Assembly: GCF_013294115.1 (NCBI RefSeq)
Contig: NZ_JABSNP010000013.1
Span: forward strand, 62,001 to 126,000
Length of the DNA stretch: 64,000 bases
Source: Hymenobacter caeli
Lineage (GTDB): Bacteria > Bacteroidota > Bacteroidia > Cytophagales > Hymenobacteraceae
Direction: 5' to 3'
Numbering within the stretch: position 1 is the stretch's first letter; every line of letters begins with the position of its first letter. The notes below the pieces were generated by a model that saw nothing but the letters and a program-made list of their open reading frames with translations, did not search any database and was not told where the DNA came from. This document shows positions 1 through 8,720 of the stretch, in pieces. Both the position numbers and the translations under genes were made by a program.

Positions 1-123
1 TCGGCCCCGGCCGGCAGCAGCGTGGCCTCGCCGCAGTCGGCCAACGGCAAGCTGGCCCCGGTGGCCGACCAATCGACGAGCAACGCCAAAACGCCGGTGG
101 ACAAGACCCAGGCCCCCAAATAA
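1..123 (+). CDS. C-terminal end of an unidentified protein (cut by window start)
   Basis: Frame 1 is open from the first base to a TAA at 121-123 and encodes 40 residues rich in Ala, Ser, Pro, Asn and Lys, ending in KTQAPK. The composition suggests a disordered tail. A strong intrinsic terminator follows 20 bases after the stop, which supports this being a genuine gene end on the plus strand. No domain is visible, so no function is proposed. Confidence 0.55.
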   Translation, partial: SAPAGSSVASPQSANGKLAPVADQSTSNAKTPVDKTQAPK

Positions 124-142
124 TCGTCTGCTGCCCCGGAAA

Positions 143-174
143 GCCCGCTGCCCGCCCGGCAGCGGGCTTTTTTT
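143..174 (+). terminator. Intrinsic terminator
   Basis: A perfect 10-bp GC-rich stem (143-152 with 158-167) and a 5-base loop are followed by seven T residues (168-174). It lies just after the stop codon at 123, so it should end the transcript entering from the left edge. Confidence 0.85.
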
Positions 175-226
175 GGGCCCGGCCCGGTACCCCGCCAGAC
201 CCGGTGCGCCCGGCGCCCCGCCGCTG

Positions 227-1756
227 CTAGCGGGGCAGGAGCCGCAAATCCAGCTGCTGCACCCGGGCGGGGGTTTCGGGCGTCAGGGAAAAAAACACCT
301 CGATGGCGGCTTGCTCGCCCGTCAGCAGGAAGCGCCCGCGCAGCTGGTTTTCCGGCACCAGCGGGCCCACCGAGCCTATTTTGCCGGCCCGGGCAAACAA
401 CGCCTGCGCGGCTTGGCGGCGGCCGGCCAGGGGTTCGTCGAGGAAGAAATTCTCTGCGAAGAGCGGGGAGTTGGCCGGTACCTCCCAGGCGGGCAGCAGG
501 CGGGCCAGCTCGGCCTGGCGCTGCGCCAGGATGGCCGAGCCCGCCGGGGCCCGGGGCCGCAGGCCGGCCAGCGCCACCAGTGTGTCGAGGGCCGCGAAGT
601 TGGCCGCCGTGGGCCCGGCGTAGGTCAGGTTGTCGAGGGCCACCACGGCCACGCCGTAGTCGGGCAGCAGCCACCAGTGCGAGCCGAAGCCGGGCAGGCC
701 GCCGCCGTGGCCCACGTAGCCGCGGCCGGCACCGTCGCGGGCCACGCGCAGGCCAAAGCCGTAGCTGTTGACCATCGGGCTGGCCCGGCCGCTGGGGTAG
801 CGGTAGGCGGCGTTGAGGGCGTTGAAGGTCCAGGGCTGCTGCATCTCGCGCACCGAGCTGCGCCGCACGGGGCCCGCGTCGGGGCCGGGGCGCGGGGGCC
901 AGGCGCTGGCCTGAAACGCCAGGTATTTGGCAAAATCCTCCACCGTCGTCAGCAGCCCGCCCAGCGCGGCGAAGGCCCCGCCGTTGGGCAGCAGGGGCTC
1001 CGGCTGCCACGCGCCGGCCTGCCAGCGGTAGCCGTGGGCCAGGCGGCCGGCGGGCACCCGGCGGTAGTCCCAGTAAGTATCGTTCATGCCCAGGGGCCGC
1101 AAAATACGGGCGCTGATGTAGGCCTGAAACGGCTGGCCCGCCACGCGGCTGACGAGGCGGCCCAGCAGCGCGTAGCCCAGGTTACTGTATTCGTAGGCCA
1201 CGCCCGGGGCGTTGGCCATCGACAGCCCCCGGCCCAGCAGGGCCGCCAGCGCGGCGTCGGAGCGGCCCATCTGCCGGTCGCCCCAGGGGTTGTCTTCGGG
1301 CAGGCCGGCGGCGTGGCTCAGCAGCTGCCGCACGGTGACGGGCGGCGCGTCGAGGGTATTGGGCCGGTACTTTTTCAGCTCGGGCAGGTAGGTTTCAGCG
1401 GGGGCGTCGAGGCGCAGGCGGCCTTCGTCGCGCAGGCGCAGCACGGCCAGGGCCACGAAGCTCTTGGTCATGCTGGCGATGCGGAACACCGACTGCGGGG
1501 TGGCGGCGGTGCGGGCCCGGGCGTCGGCGTAGCCCAGGGCCCCGGCGTGCACCAGCCGCCCGTCCACCACCAGGGCGTAGGCCAGGCCCGGCACGTGGTT
1601 GCGGGCCGCGTAATCGGCGTAAATCTTATCCAGCACGGGAAAGGCCGCCGCTATTTTCCGGGCCCGGGCCGAATCAATGGGCGGGGCCCCGGGCGTGGGC
1701 TGCGCAGGCAGACTGCCCGGTAGCGCGGCCAGCAAAAGCAATGGTAGCAGCTTCAT
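227..1756 (-). CDS. Secreted serine hydrolase, beta-lactamase/penicillin-binding-protein family
   Basis: The 509-residue protein starts with a signal peptide (MKLLPLLLLAALPGSLPAQ). The class C beta-lactamase fold signature is complete: SMTK at residues 95-98 (Ser nucleophile and Lys), YSN at 190-192 and HGG at 350-352. Family members include D-aminopeptidases, esterases and peptidoglycan-tailoring enzymes. True antibiotic hydrolysis cannot be inferred. About 100 residues follow the catalytic core. A close paralogue lies at 10538-12100 with the same motifs, so this is one of two copies in the peptidase block. Exported location is inferred from the signal peptide; the substrate is unknown. Confidence 0.9.
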   Translation of the reverse strand: MKLLPLLLLAALPGSLPAQPTPGAPPIDSARARKIAAAFPVLDKIYADYAARNHVPGLAYALVVDGRLVHAGALGYADARARTAATPQSVFRIASMTKSFVALAVLRLRDEGRLRLDAPAETYLPELKKYRPNTLDAPPVTVRQLLSHAAGLPEDNPWGDRQMGRSDAALAALLGRGLSMANAPGVAYEYSNLGYALLGRLVSRVAGQPFQAYISARILRPLGMNDTYWDYRRVPAGRLAHGYRWQAGAWQPEPLLPNGGAFAALGGLLTTVEDFAKYLAFQASAWPPRPGPDAGPVRRSSVREMQQPWTFNALNAAYRYPSGRASPMVNSYGFGLRVARDGAGRGYVGHGGGLPGFGSHWWLLPDYGVAVVALDNLTYAGPTAANFAALDTLVALAGLRPRAPAGSAILAQRQAELARLLPAWEVPANSPLFAENFFLDEPLAGRRQAAQALFARAGKIGSVGPLVPENQLRGRFLLTGEQAAIEVFFSLTPETPARVQQLDLRLLPR

Positions 1757-1765
1757 AGGGCGTTA

Positions 1766-1836
1766 TTTGAGTCAAAAGTGAAGAGTTAAAAGCGGACGGC
1801 AGGTTTTAGCTCTTCACTTTTACCTTTTAACTCAAA
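1766..1836. repeat. AT-rich imperfect palindromic repeat (AGTTAAAAG family)
   Basis: The left arm (1766-1791) and right arm (1804-1836) are inverted copies, sharing TTTGAGT and AAAGTGAAGAG blocks, with an extra 7-8 bases in the right arm. The element is strikingly AT-rich beside GC-rich genes. Its TTAACTCAAA and AGTTAAAAG words recur in the element at 37790-37876. It fills the gap between two minus-strand genes and could fold into a hairpin in their transcript. Confidence 0.65.
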
Positions 1837-1844
1837 CCCAAATC

Positions 1845-2477
1845 CTATTTCAGGGCCACCGGGGGCTGGCCCACCCGGGCGTAGCCGAAGCGCACGGGCG
1901 GCTCCACCACGTGGTAGCCGTCGAGGCCCGAGATGGCGGCCGTGCCCATGCTCACCAAGTCGAGGGTGCCGTCGTCGCGCAGGCCGGCGGCGGGCAAGTA
2001 CACGTGCTCAATGGTGCCCACAATCAGCACCGTGCCGTTGCTGATGGCGTGCTCTTCCAGGAAGCGCAGGCCGATGCTAACGGCGCTTTCGGCCACGTAG
2101 GGGGCCGCAAAGCCGTCGTGGTACTCGGGCGTGAAGCCGCAGGTCCCAAACTCCGAAACGCCGGGCGGGAAGTCGGCCGAGGTGTAGTGGGCCGCCGCCA
2201 GCTTGGCCGTGGGCACGTGGTTGAGGGTGTAGCAGCCGCTGTCTTTCAGGTTTTGGTAGGTGTGGCGCGGCACGGTGGTGGGGCGCGTGACCATGCCCAG
2301 CAGGGGCGGGTCGGAGCCCAGGTGAATCACGGAGCTGAAAATGGCCAGGTTGGGGAAGCCGTCGGCTGCGGCCGTGCCTACCAGGTTGGCCGACTTGAAG
2401 CCCGGCAAACCGTTGACGAAGTTGAGGCGAAAAACCTTCTCGAAGCCGTGGATGTCGGCGGCGGTGATGTGGTGCAT
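1845..2477 (-). CDS. Flavin reductase-like (FMN-binding split-barrel) protein
   Basis: The 210-residue protein begins MHHITAADIHGFEKVF; this ATG is preferred over an in-frame TTG nine bases upstream. The pattern of a core with FVNGLPGFKSANLVGT, a mid segment PPLLGMVTRP and then a Tyr-Thr-Leu-Asn-His stretch (CYTLNHV) fits the flavin reductase/DIM6-NTAB split-barrel family, which binds FMN. There is no signal peptide, so it should be cytoplasmic. A reductase or FMN-binding role is known for the family; the physiological partner is not evident. It follows the DoxX-like gene on the same strand. Confidence 0.8.
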   Translation of the reverse strand: MHHITAADIHGFEKVFRLNFVNGLPGFKSANLVGTAAADGFPNLAIFSSVIHLGSDPPLLGMVTRPTTVPRHTYQNLKDSGCYTLNHVPTAKLAAAHYTSADFPPGVSEFGTCGFTPEYHDGFAAPYVAESAVSIGLRFLEEHAISNGTVLIVGTIEHVYLPAAGLRDDGTLDLVSMGTAAISGLDGYHVVEPPVRFGYARVGQPPVALK

Positions 2478-2506
2478 TTCTAACAATGAACAATGAGCAG
2501 TTGGTG

Positions 2507-2611
2507 GTTATCAGCTGGCCTTATTAATCAAACAAATAACTCCGGCCAACTATTTGGTGGATTGAACGAGCGCTGACAGCTAAAGGCCAACAGCTAATAG
2601 CTGAATAAGGC
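2507..2611. repeat. AT-rich intergenic repeat (AGCTAATAGC family)
   Basis: The gap between the DoxX-like gene and the flavin reductase gene carries short words such as CAGCTAATAGCTG, plus an 8-bp inverted pair GCCTTATT (2518-2525) and AATAAGGC (2604-2611). The AGCTAATAGC word recurs at 24851-24890. It is probably a degenerate dispersed repeat; the boundaries are uncertain. Confidence 0.4.
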
Positions 2612-3019
2612 TCAGCGGTAGCGGCCGATGCGGTCGAGGCACAGGCGGTTGAACTGCACTTGCAGCAGCAACACCACGGTGTAGAGGCCGTACAGCAGCT
2701 GGATGGCCACGGTGTTCCACTGCTCCAGCAGGCTGCTACCGAAGAGCAGGCTCGTGAGCAGCAGCATGGTGGCCACCAGCGCGGGCCGCGTGCACCAGCC
2801 CAGCACCAGCAGCAGGCCCACGGCCCCCTCGGCCCACGGCAGCGCCAGCGCGTAGGGCCCCACCAGCGCCGCCGGCAGCAGCGTGCCCGCAAACTGCTTC
2901 AGCAGCCCCGCCTGAAACGCCGCCAGCTTGGGGGCCCGCACCAGCAAATGCGCCAAAAAGCTGACGCCCAGCAGCAGGCGGCCCATAACGAAGGCCCATT
3001 CGGGGTTGGTAAAATTCAT
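2612..3019 (-). CDS. DoxX-like integral membrane protein
   Basis: The 135-residue protein has about four hydrophobic segments, near residues 8-27, 45-60, 64-95 and 105-125, with no signal peptide. Size, the early GRLLLGVSFLAHL segment and the later WAEGAVGLLLVLGW segment resemble the DoxX family of inner-membrane proteins, which have been linked to redox and thiol stress in other bacteria. The assignment rests on topology and composition, so it is moderate. It lies upstream of the flavin reductase-like gene on the same strand, separated by the AT-rich repeat. Confidence 0.65.
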   Translation of the reverse strand: MNFTNPEWAFVMGRLLLGVSFLAHLLVRAPKLAAFQAGLLKQFAGTLLPAALVGPYALALPWAEGAVGLLLVLGWCTRPALVATMLLLTSLLFGSSLLEQWNTVAIQLLYGLYTVVLLLQVQFNRLCLDRIGRYR

Positions 3020-3087
3020 GGAAGAGCTTTCGATGCGTCCGCGTCATACGGGCCCGGGGCCCGGTGCGGCCAAGGCGCGGTAAAAAA

Positions 3088-4590
3088 TTACCGCTCCAGC
3101 TTGAAGCCGGGCTCGCGGGCGGGCGGCGCGGTGCGGTTGGCCACGGCCCAGCCGGTGAGGTACATCCACTGGGTCATTTTCGTGAGCTTGGCGTAGTCGA
3201 TGCGGCTGGGCTCGTCGCGCGGGGTGTGGTAGTCTACGTGCAGCAGCGAGGTGTACATGATGGCCGGGATGCCCAGGCGGGCGTAGGGCAGGTGGTCGGA
3301 GCGGAAGTACCAGCCCTCGGGGTGCGTGGGCTTGTCCCACTCGGTGTCGAGCTTGAACTTGGGGCCCTGCTGGTTGGCCGCCAGGGCCGTTTTCACGAGG
3401 TCCGACGAGTTCATGTGCGGGGGCGTGCTGCCCAGCAGGGCGGCGCTGTCGGGGGCGTTGCGGCCCATCATCTCGGCGTTCAGCACGGCCACGATGGACG
3501 CCTGCGGCACGGTGGGGTGGGCCGAGAAGTACGTCGAGCCCAGCAGGCCGCGCTCCTCCGAGCCCTGGTACACGAACAGCGCCGAGCGCCGGCCCGGCTG
3601 CTGCTTGAAGGCCCGCATGATGGCCAGCAGCGCCGCGCAGCCCGTGGCGTTGTCGTCGGCCCCGTTATAAATCGAGTCGCCGGCGATGGGGGCCCGCACG
3701 CCGTCGTGGTCCTGGTGGGTGCTGAAGAGCACGTACTCCTTTTTCAGCTGCGCGTCGGTGCCGGGCATCTTGGCCACGAGGTTGACGGACGGGTACTGGA
3801 AGCTCTCCACCTTCAGCTCGGTGCTGAACTGCTGGCCGGCCTGCTGCACCCAGGCGGCGGCGCTGGCGGGCAGCCAGATTACGGGCGGCGTGCTTACCAC
3901 CTTGGTGCTGGCCGCGCCGGGCAGGCTGTAGCGGCCCCGCTCGTAAATGTGGCTCCAGTGGTCGTAGAGGGCCTGCGCGGGCGCGTCCGACACGAACACC
4001 ACGGCCACGGCGCCGGCCTTCACCAGCTCGCCCGCCTGCCCGCCGAACTTGCCGAACACGTAGCGCCGGTAGCTGATGCCGTCGGTGGGGGCCCCGGCAA
4101 TCTGCACCGCCACGGCCTTGCCCTTGACGTCGACCTTGGCCAGCTCCGCCGCCGAGCCCGTGCCCACGTACACGAGCGGCGCCGTGATGCTGGCGTTGGT
4201 GGGGGCCACCACCACGCCGTCCTCGTTCAGCCGCACGTCGTGCGTGCCGATGCGCAGCGTGCTGCTTTTGCCCAGGCGCGTGCGCTGCAGGTTGAACCAC
4301 TGGAAGTACGTGCCGTCGTCGCCGGCCGGCAGCATGCCGGTGGCCCGGATCTGGTCGACGAGCCACACGCTGGCCTTCAGCTCGTCGAGGGTGCCGCCCT
4401 CGCGGCCCCGGTAGTGGTCGCCGGCCAGCGCGTACAAGTCGCGCTTGATGTCGGCCTCGTGGATAGCGCTTTCGGCGTTGGCCGCTTTGCCGGCCGGGGC
4501 CGGCTTCTTCTGGGCGGTGGCGGCCAGGGGAGCGGCCAGGCAAAGCGCGGCGGCCAGCCCTTGCCGCAGGCAGTAGTTAATGTGCGTCAT
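3088..4590 (-). CDS. Secreted M28 family zinc aminopeptidase
   Basis: The start is placed at the ATG encoding MTHINYCLRQGLAAAL, since this gives a clean signal peptide ending ATAQ; upstream in-frame sequence is GC-rich spacer. The 500-residue product shows the M28 metal set in order: H292 and D294 (THQDH), D312 (GADDN), E345-E346 (SEE), E373 (NAE) and H455 (DYH). An inserted PA-like region lies before the catalytic domain, around residues 130-220. Family members release N-terminal residues from peptides outside the cytoplasm. A TAGCTTCG box at 4641-4648 (minus strand) is a possible -7 element. Part of the peptidase block. Confidence 0.93.
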   Translation of the reverse strand: MTHINYCLRQGLAAALCLAAPLAATAQKKPAPAGKAANAESAIHEADIKRDLYALAGDHYRGREGGTLDELKASVWLVDQIRATGMLPAGDDGTYFQWFNLQRTRLGKSSTLRIGTHDVRLNEDGVVVAPTNASITAPLVYVGTGSAAELAKVDVKGKAVAVQIAGAPTDGISYRRYVFGKFGGQAGELVKAGAVAVVFVSDAPAQALYDHWSHIYERGRYSLPGAASTKVVSTPPVIWLPASAAAWVQQAGQQFSTELKVESFQYPSVNLVAKMPGTDAQLKKEYVLFSTHQDHDGVRAPIAGDSIYNGADDNATGCAALLAIMRAFKQQPGRRSALFVYQGSEERGLLGSTYFSAHPTVPQASIVAVLNAEMMGRNAPDSAALLGSTPPHMNSSDLVKTALAANQQGPKFKLDTEWDKPTHPEGWYFRSDHLPYARLGIPAIMYTSLLHVDYHTPRDEPSRIDYAKLTKMTQWMYLTGWAVANRTAPPAREPGFKLER

Positions 4591-4763
4591 CGAAGGAAAA
4601 ATAGGGAAAAGCCAGGATGCGGGGCCCCGAGCGGGGCCCGCGAAGCTACGTTGGGCTGCGCCAATTGGCAATCAGGGCCCCGGGTGGGGGGGAGCTAATC
4701 AGTTAGTTGTTATGCCGAGGTCATAGCGCTTTGCCCAGGGGCTTTCAAGTAGGCCACCAAAGA

Positions 4764-4830
4764 GGCCGTCATGCTGAGCGGAACGAAGTGGAGCCGAAGC
4801 ATGACGGCCTATGTTATCAGCATGACGGCC
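4764..4830. repeat. GTCATGCTGAGC-type dispersed hairpin repeat
   Basis: GGCCGTCATGCT (4764-4775) pairs perfectly with AGCATGACGGCC (4798-4809), and a further copy CAGCATGACGGCC follows at 4819-4831, with a weaker CAGCATGACC near 4850. This is a short extragenic palindrome located between two minus-strand peptidase genes. From general knowledge, similar GTCATGCTGAGC repeats are frequent in related genomes; their abundance here cannot be measured from one window. Confidence 0.6.
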
Positions 4831-4882
4831 CACTTACATGACTGTTTCTCAGCATGACCTTACTCGTCCAGCAGCCCCAGCC

Positions 4883-6847
4883 CTAAATGCCCGGCCGCAG
4901 CAAATTCTCCTGCAAAAACAGCATCATGGCCCCGTAGGTGTAGTCGCGGTTGGCTTTTTTGGCCAGGCTGTGGCCCTCGTCTTTGGCCAGGATGTACCAG
5001 ACCGTGGTGCCCTGTTTTTTCAGGCCGGCCACCATCTGCTCCGATTCGGAGAGCGGCACGCGGGGGTCGTTCTGGCCCTGGTACACGAGCATGGGGCGGG
5101 TGATGTTTTTGATTTTGTGGATGGGCGAAATCGCCTCGAACGCCTTCAGCATGGCCGGGTCGCGCTCGTCGCCGTACTCGGCGCGGCGCAGGTCGGCGCG
5201 GTAGGGGCTGGTGTTTTTGAGGAAGGTGGCGAAGTTGCTGATGCCGAACAGGTCGATGCCGCAGCGCATGCGCTCGTTGTAGTTGGTCATGGTGGCCAGG
5301 CTCATGTAGCCGCCGTAGGAGCCGCCGAACACGGCCACGCGCGTGGCGTCGAGGCCCGGCTGGGTCGCAATCCAGTCGAGCAGGGCCCCGATGTCCTTCA
5401 CCGAGTCTTCGCGCCGGGGGCCGTTGTCGAGGCCGAGGTAGGTTTTGCCGTAGCCCGTCGAGCCGCGCACGTTGGGCACGGCCACGGCCACGCCCAGCTC
5501 GTTCACCAGCAGGTTGATGAGGGCGCTGAAGTTGGGCAGCGACTGCCCCTCGGGGCCCCCGTGGATGCTGAGCAGCACGGGCACCTTGCCGCGGGCGTTT
5601 TTGGGCCGGTAGATGAACGCCGGAATCAGCCGCGGCCGGCCGCTCACCTGGTCGAAGGTGGGGTACTGCACCAGCTCCGGCTCGACGAAAGCGGCCGGGT
5701 TGAGGCCCCCGACCTCGCTCGTCGTCCAGCGGGTGAGCTGGCCGCCGGCCAAATCCAGCACGTAGGCGTCGGCGCTGCTCGTGGCCGAGGCGAGCGTCAG
5801 GGCCAGCCGGCGGCCGTCGTCGTTCAGCTTAAAGCCGCCGATGACGCCCTTCGGCACGTTGGCCACGGGCCGGTAGGCGCGGGTGTTGGCGTCGAGCACG
5901 TAGAGTTTGGAGTAGCCGCCCTCGTTGGTGGAAAACACGAGCTGGCCGCCGTCGCGGCTGCGCTCCAGCCCCTCCACGTCCCACGGAATCGGGGCCGAGA
6001 GCGGCGTGAGCCGGCCGCTGGCCAGGTCCAGGTAGCGCAGGGTCTGGAACTCGCTGCCCTCGTCGGAAACCAGAAACAACCCCTTGGCGTCGCGGCTGAA
6101 CTCCACCCCCGAGTAGGCCACCGGCGCGGCGGTTTGGTGCAGGGGCGTCAGCTGGCGGCTGGCCAGGTCGAAGCGGAACAGCTCGCTTTCGGCCGCCGAC
6201 TTGTAGTTCTGCAACACCATCTGCCGGCCGTCGTCGGCCCACGCCGCCACGCGCCAGCCGCCGCCCTTCAGCTCCAGCAGCGCCGCGGGCGGGGCAGCGG
6301 TTTTGGCCGGGAAATCGACCACGAACAGGTCCAGGTCGGCCCCGTTGCGCTGGTTGCCCACGTAGGCGAGCTGGGTGCCGGCCCGGTTCCAGCCCTGAAA
6401 CACGTGGCGGCTCTTGCCGTCGGTGAGCAGGCGCGAGCTGCCGGTGCCCAGGTCGAAGAAGTAGAGCTGGTAGTTCTCGTCGCCGCCCTGGTCGCGGCTG
6501 TACAAAAAGCCGTTCTGCCGCTTGTCGGGGCACGTGGCCACCGTGGCCAGCGGCTCCTTGAAAAAGGTAATTTGCCGGCGGTCGGCCCCCGGGCCGGCCA
6601 CGTAATGAATCTGGGGCACCTCAGCGAAGCGCGTGCTGACGAACAGCCCCTTCCCGTCGCGGTCCCAGTCGGCCACGCTGGCCCCGCGCACGTTCTGGTA
6701 CTGGTCCACGCGGGCGAGTAGGTCGGGGGGCAGGGCCGGAATGCCCTCAATGGTGAGGTTGCCCACGTCGCGGCGGGCGGGCGCGGTTTGGGCGCGGGGG
6801 GCCCCGGCGGCGGTGAGCAGCAGGGCGGCGAGTAGCAGGTTTTTCAT
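4883..6847 (-). CDS. S9 family prolyl-oligopeptidase-type serine peptidase
   Basis: The 654-residue protein has an N-terminal signal peptide (MKNLLLAALLLTAAGAPRAQ), a beta-propeller-like region of WD/YWTD-type repeats over roughly residues 40-400, and a C-terminal alpha/beta-hydrolase domain. Catalytic residues fit the family: S510 in GGSYGG, D594 in GQNDPRVP and H626 in DEGHS. S9 enzymes cleave short peptides, often after proline. Export plus the adjacent POT transporter gene suggests it supplies oligopeptides for import. A TACCTTG box at 6876-6882 on the minus strand may be its -7 element. Confidence 0.93.
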   Translation of the reverse strand: MKNLLLAALLLTAAGAPRAQTAPARRDVGNLTIEGIPALPPDLLARVDQYQNVRGASVADWDRDGKGLFVSTRFAEVPQIHYVAGPGADRRQITFFKEPLATVATCPDKRQNGFLYSRDQGGDENYQLYFFDLGTGSSRLLTDGKSRHVFQGWNRAGTQLAYVGNQRNGADLDLFVVDFPAKTAAPPAALLELKGGGWRVAAWADDGRQMVLQNYKSAAESELFRFDLASRQLTPLHQTAAPVAYSGVEFSRDAKGLFLVSDEGSEFQTLRYLDLASGRLTPLSAPIPWDVEGLERSRDGGQLVFSTNEGGYSKLYVLDANTRAYRPVANVPKGVIGGFKLNDDGRRLALTLASATSSADAYVLDLAGGQLTRWTTSEVGGLNPAAFVEPELVQYPTFDQVSGRPRLIPAFIYRPKNARGKVPVLLSIHGGPEGQSLPNFSALINLLVNELGVAVAVPNVRGSTGYGKTYLGLDNGPRREDSVKDIGALLDWIATQPGLDATRVAVFGGSYGGYMSLATMTNYNERMRCGIDLFGISNFATFLKNTSPYRADLRRAEYGDERDPAMLKAFEAISPIHKIKNITRPMLVYQGQNDPRVPLSESEQMVAGLKKQGTTVWYILAKDEGHSLAKKANRDYTYGAMMLFLQENLLRPGI

Positions 6848-6943
6848 GCGGCTAAGAGTTGGTGGAGCGGTGCGTCAAGGTAAGGCACAAAGCGTTCTTT
6901 TTATAGCCATAAATGAAAATGCGTGGAGACCCGCCTATTGGAA

Positions 6944-7056
6944 CCTCACCCCCTAGCCCCCTCTCCTGCGGAGAGGGGGAACTAGCTCTAGATTTTAGAA
7001 GCTAAGACTAAAAACTAGTCCCCCCTCTCCGCAGGAGAGGGGGCTAGGGGGTGAGG
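6944..7056. repeat. 113-bp palindromic element, copy 1 (CCTCACCCCCTAGCC arms)
   Basis: Two 36-bp arms are perfect inverted copies (6944-6979 and 7021-7056); each arm is itself a small hairpin of CCCCCTCTCC and GGAGAGGGGG. The inner 41 bases are AT-rich and contain ACTAG/CTAGT. A second copy with the same arms and a related core is at 52507-52630. This copy overlaps the 3' end of the POT transporter gene and supplies its stop codon. Confidence 0.9.
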
Positions 7057-8400
7057 TGCCCCCACGTACACCCGCTCCTCCAGCCGCGTGGCCACCAGGG
7101 CAAACAGCGTCACGTTCACGGCCATCAGCGCCACCGAAAACCAGTAGAAGTTGGCCCCGTGCAGGCCAGCCAGCCAGCCGCCCCGCGCAATGCTGCCGTT
7201 GAGCAGGCTCAGGCCGAAGTTGGCCGCCGCGATGGTGAGCACCCACAGGGCCGTGGTGAGGCTTTTGAGGGCCTTGGGTGCGTGGGTGTAGGCGTACTCC
7301 AGCCCCGTGATGGCCACCGTGATGACCCCGGCCACCAGCACGCAGTAGGCCAGCACCTGCCACCAGGCCGAGGGGTGGCCGCCGGCGTCCACGCTGCGCT
7401 GCACCCCGCCCACGATGGCCACGCCCAGCGCCGCCACCACCATGCCCGCGCCCATGCGCCGCAGCGGCGTCACGCGCACCCCGCGCCGGGCCAGGGCCGG
7501 GTAAATGCCGTAGGTGAGCAGCGGGTTCAGCCCGATGCCGAACACGATGCCCGCCACCTGCAGCTGCTCGGCCAGCGGCGTGAAGCCCGGCCACAGCTCG
7601 CGGTTGAGGTGGGTGGCTTGCAGCACCCACTCCGAGGAGCTTTGCTCGTTCAGCATCCACAGCACCGGCACGAAGGCAAACACCACGCCGATGCGGCGCA
7701 GCGCGGCCCGGCCCTCGCCGGGGCCCAGCGTTTGGCGCAGGCCGGCCCGGAAGCCGGTGGGCGGCACCCGCACGTAGCGCCCCCGCCCCCGCCAGAAGGT
7801 GAACGCCGCCGTGGCCATCAGCAGCCCCGGCACGCCAAAGGCCACCGCCGGCCCAAAGTATTTGTAGAGCAGCGGCGTAACCACGGTGGCCAGCGCCGCG
7901 CCCACGTCGATGGCCATTTGAAACCAGCCGTAGGCCTTGGGCAGGAGGGAGGCGTTGGCCGGCGTGAACTGGTCGCCGAGGTTGGCCGTCACGCTCGACT
8001 TGATGCCGCCCATGCCCACCGCCACCACCAGCAGCCCCAGCCGGAAGCCGCTCAGGTCATTGTGAAAAGCCGACAGCAGCACGTGCCCGCCGCAGTACAG
8101 AATGGACAGGTACAGGATGACGCGGTACTTGCCCAGCACCCAGTCGGCCAGCAGGGCCCCCACCACCGGCAGCGCGTAGCCCAGGGCCGAAAACGAGTGC
8201 ACCAGCTCGTTGGCCCGCGCCTCGGCCCCGGCCGTTAGGGCCCCGCTGTGGGCGGGGTTGAAGAACTGCGCCACCAGAAACGTGGGCAGGATCGTCAGCA
8301 TTCCGTAGTAGCTGAACCGCTCGGCCACCTCGCTGCCGATGATGAAGGGCACCGATTTGGGAAAGGCGGGCGCGGCCGGCGGCGGGGTAGTGGCGGGCAT
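7015..8400 (-). CDS. POT/PTR family proton-coupled peptide transporter
   Basis: The 461-residue polytopic protein starts with a proline-rich leader and then FIIGSEVAERFSYYGM, containing the ExxERFxYY signature of proton-dependent oligopeptide transporters. About twelve to fourteen hydrophobic helices follow. The family imports di- and tripeptides through the inner membrane with protons. The last 13 or so residues (PHPLAPSPAERGD) are encoded by the palindromic repeat at 6944-7056 and probably replaced the ancestral terminus. It neighbours several exported peptidases, which fits uptake of their products. Confidence 0.9.
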   Translation of the reverse strand: MPATTPPPAAPAFPKSVPFIIGSEVAERFSYYGMLTILPTFLVAQFFNPAHSGALTAGAEARANELVHSFSALGYALPVVGALLADWVLGKYRVILYLSILYCGGHVLLSAFHNDLSGFRLGLLVVAVGMGGIKSSVTANLGDQFTPANASLLPKAYGWFQMAIDVGAALATVVTPLLYKYFGPAVAFGVPGLLMATAAFTFWRGRGRYVRVPPTGFRAGLRQTLGPGEGRAALRRIGVVFAFVPVLWMLNEQSSSEWVLQATHLNRELWPGFTPLAEQLQVAGIVFGIGLNPLLTYGIYPALARRGVRVTPLRRMGAGMVVAALGVAIVGGVQRSVDAGGHPSAWWQVLAYCVLVAGVITVAITGLEYAYTHAPKALKSLTTALWVLTIAAANFGLSLLNGSIARGGWLAGLHGANFYWFSVALMAVNVTLFALVATRLEERVYVGAPHPLAPSPAERGD

Positions 8401-8507
8401 AAGGCGAAGGGAGGGAAGGGGCCGGCCGGGCCCCGTGCCCGGCGGGCCAAGTTACAGGCGAAAGGCGCGGTTTCGGGACCAGGGTGCGCGGGGGGTGTGC
8501 CGTGTGC

Positions 8508-8582
8508 ACCACCAAGCTGTGCCTGGTCTCGCGTGAGGGCCCCTAGGGCCAGACCCCTGCGGTGCCAGCACAGCTTGGTGGT
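8508..8582. repeat. Inverted repeat upstream of the sugar-dehydrogenase-like gene
   Basis: A 15-bp perfect inverted pair (ACCACCAAGCTGTGC at 8508-8522 and its complement at 8568-8582) is extended by CTGG/CCAG inside. It lies in the 320-bp gap between the divergent POT transporter and dehydrogenase-like genes. No further gene is visible in that gap. It may be a hairpin regulatory site or a remnant of a mobile element. Confidence 0.6.
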
Positions 8583-8720
8583 ACGGGTGCCTCCGCGCGC
8601 CGACCCGGGAGTTGTACCAGGTAGGCCTTGAAGGCGGGGCGGTGAACTTTTGGTGACCAAAAACGGTAGCTTAACTGATTGGGAGTCTATCCTTCTTCAC
8701 TATTTAGCCCCTCGTCCAAT

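Noticed and set aside
173..1723. Long open frame on the plus strand opposite the serine hydrolase gene, and many similar ones (for example 54192-57392 on the minus strand)
   Set aside because: They are antisense or out-of-frame shadows of GC-rich genes, rich in Arg, Gly, Ala and Pro and without domains.
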